From: Sphingomonas echinoides ATCC 14820
Lineage (GTDB): Bacteria; Pseudomonadota; Alphaproteobacteria; Sphingomonadales; Sphingomonadaceae
Assembly: GCF_000241465.1 (NCBI RefSeq)
Contig: NZ_JH584235.1
Location: 2,040,720-2,104,719, forward strand
DNA length: 64,000 nucleotides
Reading direction: 5' to 3'
Shown here: positions 27,843 through 35,947 of the stretch, one piece after another
How the letters are laid out: the number at the start of each line of letters is the position of its first letter
How positions within the stretch are numbered: the stretch's first letter is position 1
Made by a program: the position numbers and the translations under genes
The notes under the pieces: model-generated
Database searches by the model: none
Told to the model about the DNA's origin: nothing
Seen by the model: only the letters and a program-made list of their open reading frames with translations

Positions 27843-28652
27843 TTAGCCGAGCAGCTTCAGCACGCCCTGCTGCGACTGGTTCGCCTGAGCGAGCAGCGCG
27901 GTCGAGGCCTGGCTGAGGATCTGCGCCTTGGCGAGGCTGGTCGTCTCGGTCGAGAAGTCGACGTCTTCGATGCGGCTGCGGGCGTCGGTCAGATTGGCGA
28001 CGTTGGTCGTCAGGTTGTTGACCACCGAGCTCAGGCGGCTTTGGCCCGCACCCAGCGTTGCCCGCGTCGTGTTGACAGCCGCCAGCGCGGTGTCGAGCGC
28101 ACCAAGCGCAGTGGTTGCACCGGCTGCGGTCGAAATGTCGGAACCGGTCACGCCGGACAGATCCAGGCCGCCAACGGCGAGCGAAACCGTATCGGTTGCC
28201 GACGAACCCGTCTGGATTTTCACGGTCGCGGCCGTGGTGCCGAGCAGCGACACGCCGTTGAAGTTGGTCTTGCTCTGAATGTCGCTCAGCTGACCGGTCA
28301 GCTGCGTAACTTCGGCCTGCAGGTTGGTACGATCGCCCGCTGCATAGGTGCCCGATGCCGACTGAACGGCAAGCTCGCGAACGCGCTGCAGGATGTTGGT
28401 GACTTCGCCGAGCGCGCCGTCTGCGGTCTGCGACAGCGCGATGCCGTCATTGGCGTTGCGGATCGCCTGATTCTGACCCTTGATCTGCGAGGTCAGCGAG
28501 GAAGCGATGGCGAGGCCAGCCGCGTCGTCCTTGGCCGAGTTGATGCGCTTGCCGGTCGACAGACGCTCGATGCTGGTTGCCAGCGCAGCGCTGGCGGTGT
28601 TCGACGCATTGGTCGCGCGCAGTGCGGCGACGTTGGTTCCGATAACAGTCAT
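27843..28652 (-). CDS. fliC: Flagellin
   Basis: A 269-residue flagellin, short compared with enterobacterial ones. It has the conserved D0/D1 N-terminal helices ([35 protein letters not shown]) and the C-terminal pair ([21 protein letters not shown], read as two halves, then QVANQSQQ-like [17 protein letters not shown]). The central domain is small and variable, so the filament probably has a smooth surface. The 254-base spacer to the sigma-54 regulator must hold its promoter; I could not find a good sigma-54 or sigma-28 match on this strand. Confidence 0.96.
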   Translation of the reverse strand: MTVIGTNVAALRATNASNTASAALATSIERLSTGKRINSAKDDAAGLAIASSLTSQIKGQNQAIRNANDGIALSQTADGALGEVTNILQRVRELAVQSASGTYAAGDRTNLQAEVTQLTGQLSDIQSKTNFNGVSLLGTTAATVKIQTGSSATDTVSLAVGGLDLSGVTGSDISTAAGATTALGALDTALAAVNTTRATLGAGQSRLSSVVNNLTTNVANLTDARSRIEDVDFSTETTSLAKAQILSQASTALLAQANQSQQGVLKLLG

Positions 28653-28906
28653 GATGTGTCTCCATCGTGGTTCGGCAATCCCGCCGCCCCCTATCGGAGA
28701 GCCGAGCCGCCATCACAGGTAACGACCGGTCGCGGCAGGGATTAAGCACTTTTGCAAACCACGCGCTTTTGTCCGCACCGACACCCTTGTGCACAATGTT
28801 GCGGCGACGGCCGATTGCCGCCGGAAAAATATTGCCGCTTTGCAACGTCCTTAACGGGTCGTTTACCACGGGTAGGGCATTCCCTGGATTGACCAGGGGG
28901 AATTTC

Positions 28907-30175
28907 ATGCGATCCATCATCCCATCCGCCGCGATCCTTCGCCAGCATTATGCGCTGGTTTCGACCTTGCGCGCGCAAGGCTTCGCGATCGGCAGCTTCG
29001 AAGACGGCAAGCTGCGCAGCGGCGACCTGTATCTGGTCGCGGACGGCGAAACGCCCCCCGCCGCTGCGCGAACGGTCGTGATCGGCACCGAGGGGCGTTA
29101 CATCGTGCCCTCGCGTGACGGCCATCCGGCCCGCATCGCGTTTTCCGGTGCCGATGCGGCGGTTGGCGCGGGCTTCGTCCGCGCATTGCTCGCCGAGCCC
29201 GAAATGCCGACGGCCGCCGACCCTGAAAGCCTGGCGCTCCACGCGCTCGCCGATCGCGTTGCCGCCGCCGACATCACCGTCCTGATCAACGGCCCGACCG
29301 GCACCGGCAAGGAAGTGCTGGCGCGCTCGATTCATCTGAAATCGGCGCGTGCCGCCGGGCCGTTCGTCGCGATCAATTGCGCTGCCTTGCCGGAGACGAT
29401 GCTGGAGGCATTGCTGTTCGGCCATCAGAAGGGCGCATTCACGGGCGCATCGTCGGGCGGCGAAGGCTTTTTCCGCGCCGCGCATGGCGGCACGCTGCTG
29501 CTCGACGAAATCGCCGAACTGCCGCTGCAATTGCAGGCCAAACTGCTGCGCGCGCTGCAGGAACGCGAGATCGTCCCGATCGGCGCGACCACGCCGCAGG
29601 CGATCGACGTGCGCGTCATCGCTTGCGCCAATCGCGATCTGCAGGATGAAGTCGCGGCCGGCCGCTTCCGCGCCGATCTTTATTACCGCCTCTCGGTCTT
29701 CCCGCTCACCACCAAGCCGCTTGCCGATCGCCCGCAGGATGTGCCCGCGCTCGCCGCAACGCTGATCCTGCGCCATGCCGGCAATCGCATGACGATCCCC
29801 TGGCCTGACCAGTCGGCGATCGATCTGCTGATCCGCCACGATTGGCCGGGCAATGTCCGCGAGCTGGAAAACGTCGTGCAGCGCGCGTTGCTGTTCGCCG
29901 GTGGCGACACGATTTCGGCCGAACACATTGTGTTCGATCGCCCCGCCGCGCGCGCCGCCAACGACCAGCCGGGGCAGCCCGCGACGCTTGGCAACATCGT
30001 CCAGATGCACGAATTCCAGGCGATCCGCGAAACGCTCGCGGCGTGCAACGGCAGCCGCACCGAAACCGCCAAGCGGCTTGGCATCTCGGAGCGTACGCTG
30101 CGCTACCGCCTCGCCAAGGCGCGCGAACAGGGCGATGACATCGTGCCCGCCACCAACCGGACGGCCTGGGCATGA
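28907..30175 (+). CDS. Sigma-54-dependent flagellar activator, FlbD-like, without receiver domain
   Basis: A 422-residue bacterial enhancer-binding protein. The AAA+ module has Walker A GPTGTGKE (129-136), the sigma-54 contact loop GAFTGAS (176-182) and Walker B LLLDE (197-201). The C-terminal Fis-type helix-turn-helix contains LGISERTLRYRLAK. The N-terminal 110 residues show no receiver aspartate pattern, so phosphorylation control is not obvious. The frame is open further upstream to 28667, but the ATG at 28907 follows AGGGGG. The gene overlaps fliE (ATGA) and is the first gene of the flagellar operon, so it probably activates the class of flagellar genes around it. Confidence 0.9.
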   Translation: MRSIIPSAAILRQHYALVSTLRAQGFAIGSFEDGKLRSGDLYLVADGETPPAAARTVVIGTEGRYIVPSRDGHPARIAFSGADAAVGAGFVRALLAEPEMPTAADPESLALHALADRVAAADITVLINGPTGTGKEVLARSIHLKSARAAGPFVAINCAALPETMLEALLFGHQKGAFTGASSGGEGFFRAAHGGTLLLDEIAELPLQLQAKLLRALQEREIVPIGATTPQAIDVRVIACANRDLQDEVAAGRFRADLYYRLSVFPLTTKPLADRPQDVPALAATLILRHAGNRMTIPWPDQSAIDLLIRHDWPGNVRELENVVQRALLFAGGDTISAEHIVFDRPAARAANDQPGQPATLGNIVQMHEFQAIRETLAACNGSRTETAKRLGISERTLRYRLAKAREQGDDIVPATNRTAWA

Positions 30176-30534
30176 GCATCGACGGCATTGGCGGTGGCGG
30201 CGCGATGGGCGTCGACCGGGTGATGGCGCTGCGCGCGCAGATCCTCGAACGCAACCAGGCGCTGGCCCGGGCTGGCACCACATCGGGAGCCGCCCCGGCG
30301 GCTGCGGCCAAGCCCGCGAGCTTCGCCGCGACCATGGAAGACGCGCTGAAGAGCGTGAACCAGGGCCAGGTCGAGGCCGGCAAGCTGTCCGAAGCCTATG
30401 AACGCGGCGAGACGATCGACATCGCCAAGGTGATGATGGCGCGTCAGCAAGCCTCGGTCGGGTTCGAAGCGACGCTGCAAGTCCGCAACAAACTGTTGTC
30501 CGCATACAAGGACATTATGAGCATGCCGGTCTAA
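30172..30534 (+). CDS. fliE: Flagellar hook-basal body complex protein FliE
   Basis: A 120-residue protein that links the MS ring to the rod. The C-terminal two-thirds match the family (SFAATMEDALKSVNQGQ, VMMARQQASVGFEATLQVRNKLLSAYKDIMSMPV in pieces). The N-terminal 50 residues are Gly/Ala-rich and variable, as usual. The ATG overlaps the stop of the sigma-54 regulator (ATGA), and fliF begins 5 bases after its stop. Confidence 0.92.
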   Translation: MSIDGIGGGGAMGVDRVMALRAQILERNQALARAGTTSGAAPAAAAKPASFAATMEDALKSVNQGQVEAGKLSEAYERGETIDIAKVMMARQQASVGFEATLQVRNKLLSAYKDIMSMPV

Positions 30535-30539
30535 GATAG

Positions 30540-32279
30540 ATGAGCAACGCCCTCACCCCCGCCCCGCAGTCCGGTGTCGCCGCCCTGGTGCCCGAACGCT
30601 TCGCCAACCCCTTGCAGCAGATCCAGGGTCTGCTGGCGCAGCCAGCCGTCCGCCGCAGCTTGCCGATGGTACTGCTCGTCGGCTTGATCGCCGCTGCCGC
30701 GCTCGCCTGGATGATGCTTGCAACGCCGACGCAAAAGACGCTGTTCTCCGGCCTTGCCGATAGCGACAAGGCGTCGGTGACGGCCGCCTTGCAACAGGCC
30801 AACATCACCTCGCGGATTGACCCCGGCACCGGCGCGCTGACAGTTGCGGAAGACGATTATTCGCGCGCCCGCATTCTGCTTGCAGGGCAAGGCCTGCCCA
30901 AGGCTGCGCCCGGCGGATATCAAATCCTCGACAATCTTCCGATGGGCGTGTCGCGTGCCGTCGAAGGCGAACGCCTGCGCCAGGCGCGCGAGACCGAACT
31001 CGCCCGGTCGATCCAGGAGATCGACGCCGTTGCCGAAGCCCGCGTCCACCTCGCCACGCCCGAACAATCGGTGTTCGTGCGCGACAATGCCGCGCCGTCC
31101 GCCTCGGTGATCGTCAAGCTACAACCGGGCCGGTCGCTCGGCGACGCGCAAGTGTCCTCGATCGTCAACCTCGTCGCCTCCTCGGTGCCGGGCATGAAGC
31201 CCGAAGGCGTCACCATCGTCGACCAGATGGGTGGGTTGCTCACCAAGGGGGCCAACCAAAGCCAGCTCGGCATTGCCAGCGACGAACGCATCGCCTTCCA
31301 GCGGCGCGTCGAGGAAAAGTACCGTGCCCAGGTCGTGCAATTGCTCACCCCGCTGATCGGCGCGGGCAATTTCACCGCCGAAATCCAGGCCGATGTCGAC
31401 CTGAACGAAACCCAGGCGACGCGCGAAAGCTATGACAAGCAAGGCGCGCTCCGCGTCGAGCAGGGCCAGTGGACCGGCAACGGCAAGGACGCGCAAGCCC
31501 CCGGCGGCATTCCGGGCGCGCTGTCCAACACGCCGCCGCCCGCATCCACCCTGTCCGCCCCGCAGCCCGCCGCGACGCCGACCCCGGCACCGCCCGCAGG
31601 CTCGGGCGTATCGACCCCCGGTGCCGCTGCACCGGTGGTGGCCGCCGCTGCCGGAGTGGTCAGCGATGCGATGAAGGCGAGCGACCAATATTCGCGCGCT
31701 TATGATCTAGGGAAAGAAGTATCGGTCAGCCGCACCGCGCCCGGCACGATCACGCGGCTGTCGGTCGCGGTGCTGCTGCGCGACCCCGAAACCGGTAAGC
31801 CGCGCGGCACCATGGAGATCCAGCAAGTCACCCAGCTCGTCCAGACGGCGGTGGGCTTCAACCCCAGCCGGGGCGACCGCGTCACCGTGATCAGCCGCAA
31901 ATTCGCTGGCGGAACCGCGCTGGACGACAAGCAGCCCTGGTATGAAGCAGGCTGGCTGCCGGTGGTCGCGCGCAACGCGACGGCACTGGTGATCGCCTTG
32001 CTGGTCTTGTTCCTCGGCGTCCGGCCGCTCGCCAAGAGCTTGATGAAAAAGGACCCAGAACCGGTCGCGCCGCAGGACCGCCCGGCGCTCGGTCGCGATC
32101 TGCTGAGCGAAGCGCAGGGTGGCGGACAAGCTCCGCCGCCGCCGACCGACCAGCCCGTCAGCATCGACGCGCTGGAAAGTGCCCGCAACTATGACGATCG
32201 CATCGGCATGGTGCGCGGCTTCACCCGCGACAATCCGGCGCGCGCCGCGCTCGCCGTTCGGGACATGATCAAGTCATGA
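30540..32279 (+). CDS. fliF: Flagellar MS-ring protein FliF
   Basis: A 579-residue MS-ring scaffold. TM1 lies at about residues 40-62 (VLLVGLIAAAALAWMML), then the periplasmic ring-building region, including RQARETELARSIQEIDAV, and TM2 at about 478-498 (VIALLVLFLGVRPLAK). A Pro/Ala-rich linker occurs near residues 318-370. The last 60 residues form the FliG-binding tail. The stop overlaps the fliG start (ATGA). Confidence 0.95.
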   Translation: MSNALTPAPQSGVAALVPERFANPLQQIQGLLAQPAVRRSLPMVLLVGLIAAAALAWMMLATPTQKTLFSGLADSDKASVTAALQQANITSRIDPGTGALTVAEDDYSRARILLAGQGLPKAAPGGYQILDNLPMGVSRAVEGERLRQARETELARSIQEIDAVAEARVHLATPEQSVFVRDNAAPSASVIVKLQPGRSLGDAQVSSIVNLVASSVPGMKPEGVTIVDQMGGLLTKGANQSQLGIASDERIAFQRRVEEKYRAQVVQLLTPLIGAGNFTAEIQADVDLNETQATRESYDKQGALRVEQGQWTGNGKDAQAPGGIPGALSNTPPPASTLSAPQPAATPTPAPPAGSGVSTPGAAAPVVAAAAGVVSDAMKASDQYSRAYDLGKEVSVSRTAPGTITRLSVAVLLRDPETGKPRGTMEIQQVTQLVQTAVGFNPSRGDRVTVISRKFAGGTALDDKQPWYEAGWLPVVARNATALVIALLVLFLGVRPLAKSLMKKDPEPVAPQDRPALGRDLLSEAQGGGQAPPPPTDQPVSIDALESARNYDDRIGMVRGFTRDNPARAALAVRDMIKS

Positions 32280-33283
32280 ACGCTCCCATGCGCACCTTTA
32301 CCGGCGTCGAACGTGCCGCCGTGTTGATGATGCTGGTCGGCGAGGAAGAAGCCGCCGCGATCCTGCAGAAGCTCGACCCCGAAGAAGTGCGGCAGCTTGG
32401 CAAGGCGATGTTTGCGGTCGCCGATGTCAGCGAGGTCGAGGTCGAATATGCGCTCGACGATTTCGTCGGCAAGGCGCGCGAGCGCACCGCGATCGGCTTC
32501 GACCCGCGTCCGCGGATCGAAGCGGTGATGACGCGCGCGTTGGGGCAGGAAAAGGCCGACAGCGTGCTCGCACGGATCGTCCCCGCTGAAGATGCGTGCC
32601 AGCTCGATTTGCTCGACTGGCTCGACGCCAGCGAAATCGCCGCGATGATCGAGAAGGAACATCCGCAGATCGCCGCCGTGCTGATCGCCAATCTGGAACC
32701 GAGCGTCGGCGCACAAGTGCTCGAACTGATGCCCGATGCGGCACAGCCCGACATCCTGCACCGGCTTGCGCGGCTGGGGCCGATCACGCCCGAAGCGGTC
32801 GAAACGCTGCGCACGATGCTCGCCAACCGCGCCGGGGCCGCACAGGCATCGGCCGGGGTGACGCTGGGCGGCACGCGCGATGCCGCCAAGATCCTGTCGA
32901 GCGGTCGCAAGGCGACCGAACTGCGCGTGATGCCGAAATTGTTCAAGATCGACCGCGACGTCGCCAAGGCGATCGAGGAAGCGATGTTCGTGTTCGAAAA
33001 CCTGCTCGAACTCGACGACAAGAATCTGGGCACGCTCATCCGCAACATCGACAGCGACATCCTCACCCGCGCGCTCAAGGGCGTGGACGAAAGCATTCGC
33101 GGGCGCTTCCTCGGCTGCATGTCGAGCCGCGCCGCCGACGGCATTCGCGACGAGATGGAGGCGCGCGGACCGATGAAGCTGAGCGAAGTGCTCGACGCGC
33201 AAAAGGTGATCATCCAGATCGCACGCAACCTCGCCAAGGACGGCACCATCCAAATGGGCGCGGGTGAAGACGATTATGTCTGA
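32276..33283 (+). CDS. fliG: Flagellar motor switch protein FliG
   Basis: A 335-residue rotor protein that couples FliF to FliM and carries the torque helix. The order is the N-terminal domain (ERAAVLMMLVGEEEAAAIL), middle domain (EHPQIAAVLIANLEPSVGAQVLE, in pieces) and C-terminal domain with FVFENLLELDDKNLGTLIRN. This includes the charged residues that interact with the stator. It starts in an ATGA overlap with fliF and its end overlaps fliH by 8 bases. Confidence 0.95.
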   Translation: MNAPMRTFTGVERAAVLMMLVGEEEAAAILQKLDPEEVRQLGKAMFAVADVSEVEVEYALDDFVGKARERTAIGFDPRPRIEAVMTRALGQEKADSVLARIVPAEDACQLDLLDWLDASEIAAMIEKEHPQIAAVLIANLEPSVGAQVLELMPDAAQPDILHRLARLGPITPEAVETLRTMLANRAGAAQASAGVTLGGTRDAAKILSSGRKATELRVMPKLFKIDRDVAKAIEEAMFVFENLLELDDKNLGTLIRNIDSDILTRALKGVDESIRGRFLGCMSSRAADGIRDEMEARGPMKLSEVLDAQKVIIQIARNLAKDGTIQMGAGEDDYV

Positions 33284-34031
33284 ATTCACCGCCGGATTTT
33301 CCGCGCGCAGCCAGGGCGTGGCCGAAGCGCTGCAGGCCGCCTTCGCGCCGCGGGTCGCGGGCTTTGCCGCCGCCGACTTGCGCGAGCGCGCCGAGCGCGG
33401 GCCGGTTTCCTTCTCCCCGCACGGCAGCGAGGGCGAACGCCCGCGGCATTTCTCGCCCGCCGCCCCCGGCACCAATCCGACCGCAGGCTGGGATCCGTTC
33501 GATGCCAACCCGGCCCCGCCGACAACGCCCTTTGTCGACCCGGTCGCGGTCGCGCATGAAGCGGGCTATGCGATCGGCTATGTCGAAGGCGGCGATGCCG
33601 CGCGCGCCGAAATGACCGCGCTGGCGGAGCGCGACCGCGTCCTGCTCGAATCGCTCAGCCAGGCGCTGCAGTCGAACGACCGGATCGACCGCGAAGCGGT
33701 TGCGCGTCGCTTGCGCGAAACCGTGCTGTTCCTGGTCACGCGGCTGGTCGGCGAAGCCGGCATTTCGTCCGACCGGCTGGCCCAGCGGATCGAAGCCGCC
33801 GCCGACTTGCTCACCGATGCCACCGAATCGGCGATGCTGCGGGTTCACCCCGACGATGTCGCCTTGCTCGAGGGCAAATTGCCCCGCCAGATCTTCGCGG
33901 TCGGCGATGCCAGCGTGGCGCGGGGATCGTTCGTGCTCGAAAGCGCGTCGACCATCGTCGAGGACGGACCGGACTTGTGGCTCGAACAATTGGCCCAAGC
34001 GATCGATCATGTCGCGGTGCCCGGGGCATGA
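33276..34031 (+). CDS. fliH: Flagellar assembly protein FliH
   Basis: A 251-residue cytoplasmic regulator of the FliI ATPase. The N-terminal part is variable and Pro-rich; the C-terminal part matches the FliH/HrpE family (EAVARRLRETVLFLVTRLV, then the RVHPDDVALLEG strand and the GSFVLESASTIVEDGPDLW end). I chose the ATG at 33276, 8 bases inside the fliG end (ATGTCTGA). A GTG at 33264 in the same frame is a possible alternative. The palindromic element separates it from fliI. Confidence 0.85.
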   Translation: MSEFTAGFSARSQGVAEALQAAFAPRVAGFAAADLRERAERGPVSFSPHGSEGERPRHFSPAAPGTNPTAGWDPFDANPAPPTTPFVDPVAVAHEAGYAIGYVEGGDAARAEMTALAERDRVLLESLSQALQSNDRIDREAVARRLRETVLFLVTRLVGEAGISSDRLAQRIEAAADLLTDATESAMLRVHPDDVALLEGKLPRQIFAVGDASVARGSFVLESASTIVEDGPDLWLEQLAQAIDHVAVPGA

Positions 34032-34043
34032 CCGCCCTGCACA

Positions 34044-34133
34044 CCGTTCGCCCTGAGCCTGTCGAAGGGCCATCGCTTGTGGCACCGCCGCTTGTGGGGC
34101 GTGAGGTGCTTCGACAGGCTCAGCACCAACGGA
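34044..34133 (+). repeat. Intergenic palindromic element between fliH and fliI
   Basis: The arms CTGAGCCTGTCGAAG (34053-34067) and CTTCGACAGGCTCAG (34109-34123) are perfect complements of 15 bases, spaced by 41 bases. The family also occurs before fliQ (41520-41608). Such CTGAGCCTGTCGAA repeats are scattered in many proteobacterial genomes. It may form a hairpin in the mRNA, and it sits immediately before fliI, whose own ribosome-binding site is weak. Confidence 0.85.
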
Positions 34134-34149
34134 ACACCAAGAGCATGCC

Positions 34150-35478
34150 ATGCTGAACCGCTTCACCGGCGACTATCTCGACGCGCTCGGCCTGCCCGAT
34201 TTCGCGCCGCGACCCAAGGTATCCGGGCGCTTGGCGTCGTTTGACGGGCTGCTGATGGAGGCCGTCGGCCTGACGCTTCCGGTCGGCACGGTGTGCCAGG
34301 TCGGTGACCGGCAATCTGGTGTCGAAGCCGAAGTGATCGGTTTCCGCAATGGCCGAACCTTGTTGATGAACCTCGGCGGCCCGGCCGCCTTGCTCCCGCA
34401 AGCACCGGTGCGCCCGCTCGGACCTCCGGGCGAGGCTGAGGTCGGGGCGGCGCTGCTCGGTCGCGTGGTCGATGGCGCGGGCAAGCCGATCGACGGGCTG
34501 GGGCCGATCCGCGGTGCGGCGCGCTGGCCGCTTGCGGGCAAATTGCAATCGCCGCTCGACCGGGGTCGCGTGCTGCACCCGCTCGATGTCGGCGTGCGCG
34601 CGATCAATGGTTTGCTCACCGTTGGCCAAGGGCAGCGCATCGGCATCATGGCCGGTTCGGGCGTCGGCAAATCGGTGCTGCTCGGCATGATCGTGCGCGC
34701 AGCGCAAGCCGATGTCATCGTCATCGGCCTGATCGGCGAACGCAGCCGCGAAGTCGCCGACTTCCTCGAAACCAAGGTGGCGGGCGAAGCGCGCAAGCGC
34801 GCCGTCGTCATCGCGGTGCCCGCCAACCATTCGCCGGTGCTGCGCATTCGCGGCGCGCTGCGAACCCACGCCATTGCCGAGGCGTTCCGCGCCGAGGGCA
34901 AGAAGGTGCTGCTGATCATGGATTCGCTCACCCGCGTGGCGCATGCCGGGCGTGAAATCGGCCTCGCGCTGGGCGAACCGGCCAGCGCGCGCGGCTATCC
35001 GCCCTCCGCAATCGCGATGCTGCCCAATCTGATCGAACGCGCGGGGACCGACGTTGCCTCGGGCGGGTCGATCACCGCCATCTATACCGTGCTCGCCGAT
35101 GGCGATGACGGCAACGATCCCGTGGTCGACAGCGCGCGCTCGATCCTCGATGGGCATATCGTGCTCAACCGCGCGCTGGCCGAGCGCGGCGTATATCCGG
35201 CGATCGACATCGGCCCCTCGGTCAGCCGCGTGATGAACGACATTGTCGACAAGCCGCACCAAATGGCCGCGCGCGTGCTGCGCCGTCACCTCGCCACCTA
35301 TGAGGAAAATCGCGATCTGGTGCTGATGGGGGCGTATCGCTCGGGTGCCGATCCGGCGATCGACGCCGCCATCGCCTGCCATCCGGCGGTGCTCGAATAT
35401 ATCAAGCAGGACCCCGACGAGATGGTCTCGCTGCCCGATGCCGCCGCCGAGCTGATCGGCGTGTTCGGCGATGGCTAA
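34150..35478 (+). CDS. fliI: Flagellar type III export ATPase FliI
   Basis: A 442-residue F1-beta-like ATPase that powers or assists export. Walker A is GSGVGKS (169-175); IGLIGERSREVADF follows; Walker B is in KKVLLIMDSLTRVA. The ERGVYPAIDIGPSVSRVM stretch is typical of this family. The ATG at 34150 lies 17 bases after the palindromic element. Its end overlaps fliJ by 8 bases. Confidence 0.96.
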   Translation: MLNRFTGDYLDALGLPDFAPRPKVSGRLASFDGLLMEAVGLTLPVGTVCQVGDRQSGVEAEVIGFRNGRTLLMNLGGPAALLPQAPVRPLGPPGEAEVGAALLGRVVDGAGKPIDGLGPIRGAARWPLAGKLQSPLDRGRVLHPLDVGVRAINGLLTVGQGQRIGIMAGSGVGKSVLLGMIVRAAQADVIVIGLIGERSREVADFLETKVAGEARKRAVVIAVPANHSPVLRIRGALRTHAIAEAFRAEGKKVLLIMDSLTRVAHAGREIGLALGEPASARGYPPSAIAMLPNLIERAGTDVASGGSITAIYTVLADGDDGNDPVVDSARSILDGHIVLNRALAERGVYPAIDIGPSVSRVMNDIVDKPHQMAARVLRRHLATYEENRDLVLMGAYRSGADPAIDAAIACHPAVLEYIKQDPDEMVSLPDAAAELIGVFGDG

Positions 35479-35896
35479 GCCCTCCAAGCTCGACCGCATT
35501 TTGCGGGTGCGCACACTCCAGCTTGGCCTGGTCCAGGCCGAGGAAGCGCGCGCGCACGATCGCGCCGCCAGCGAACAAATGCTCAGGTCGCGCATTGCGC
35601 AGCTCACCGCGAACGTCTCACCGACACCGGCGGCGGCCCCGGTTGCGGGCTTTTCGCTGGTCGCCGCAGCGCATTTTCGCGAGCGCCTCCACCAATCGGC
35701 CGAAGCCGCCGAAGGCCGCTTGCGCGCGGCCCAGGCAACCGCCGCGCGCGCCAGCGAAGCGACGCGCGAGGCTCGCCGCGACCAAAGCGCGATCGAGAAA
35801 TTGATCGCCCGCGCCGATGCCGAGGCCGTGGTCAAGGCGATCCGCGCGATGGAAGCCGCACCGCCAACGCGCAAAATTCGGCACGATCCTTGCTGA
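35471..35896 (+). CDS. fliJ: Flagellar export chaperone FliJ
   Basis: A 141-residue, Ala/Arg-rich, mostly coiled-coil protein (LRVRTLQLGLVQAEEARAHD), with the last helix (AIEKLIARADAEAVVKAI). The family is poorly conserved, so the call depends mainly on position: after fliI (8-base overlap) and before fliK. The coiled-coil content and length are right for FliJ. Confidence 0.75.
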   Translation: MAKPSKLDRILRVRTLQLGLVQAEEARAHDRAASEQMLRSRIAQLTANVSPTPAAAPVAGFSLVAAAHFRERLHQSAEAAEGRLRAAQATAARASEATREARRDQSAIEKLIARADAEAVVKAIRAMEAAPPTRKIRHDPC

Positions 35897-35947
35897 AGCT
35901 CTGACGACGTCGATCGGAAGCTGCGAATCGACCCCGTTGGAGCCTGC

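Noticed and set aside
28653..28906. Possible sigma-54 or sigma-28 promoters between flagellin and the activator gene
   Set aside because: Several partial GG/GC pairs exist but the spacing is 9, 11 or 12 rather than 10, or the elements do not match. A weight-matrix scan is needed before claiming one.
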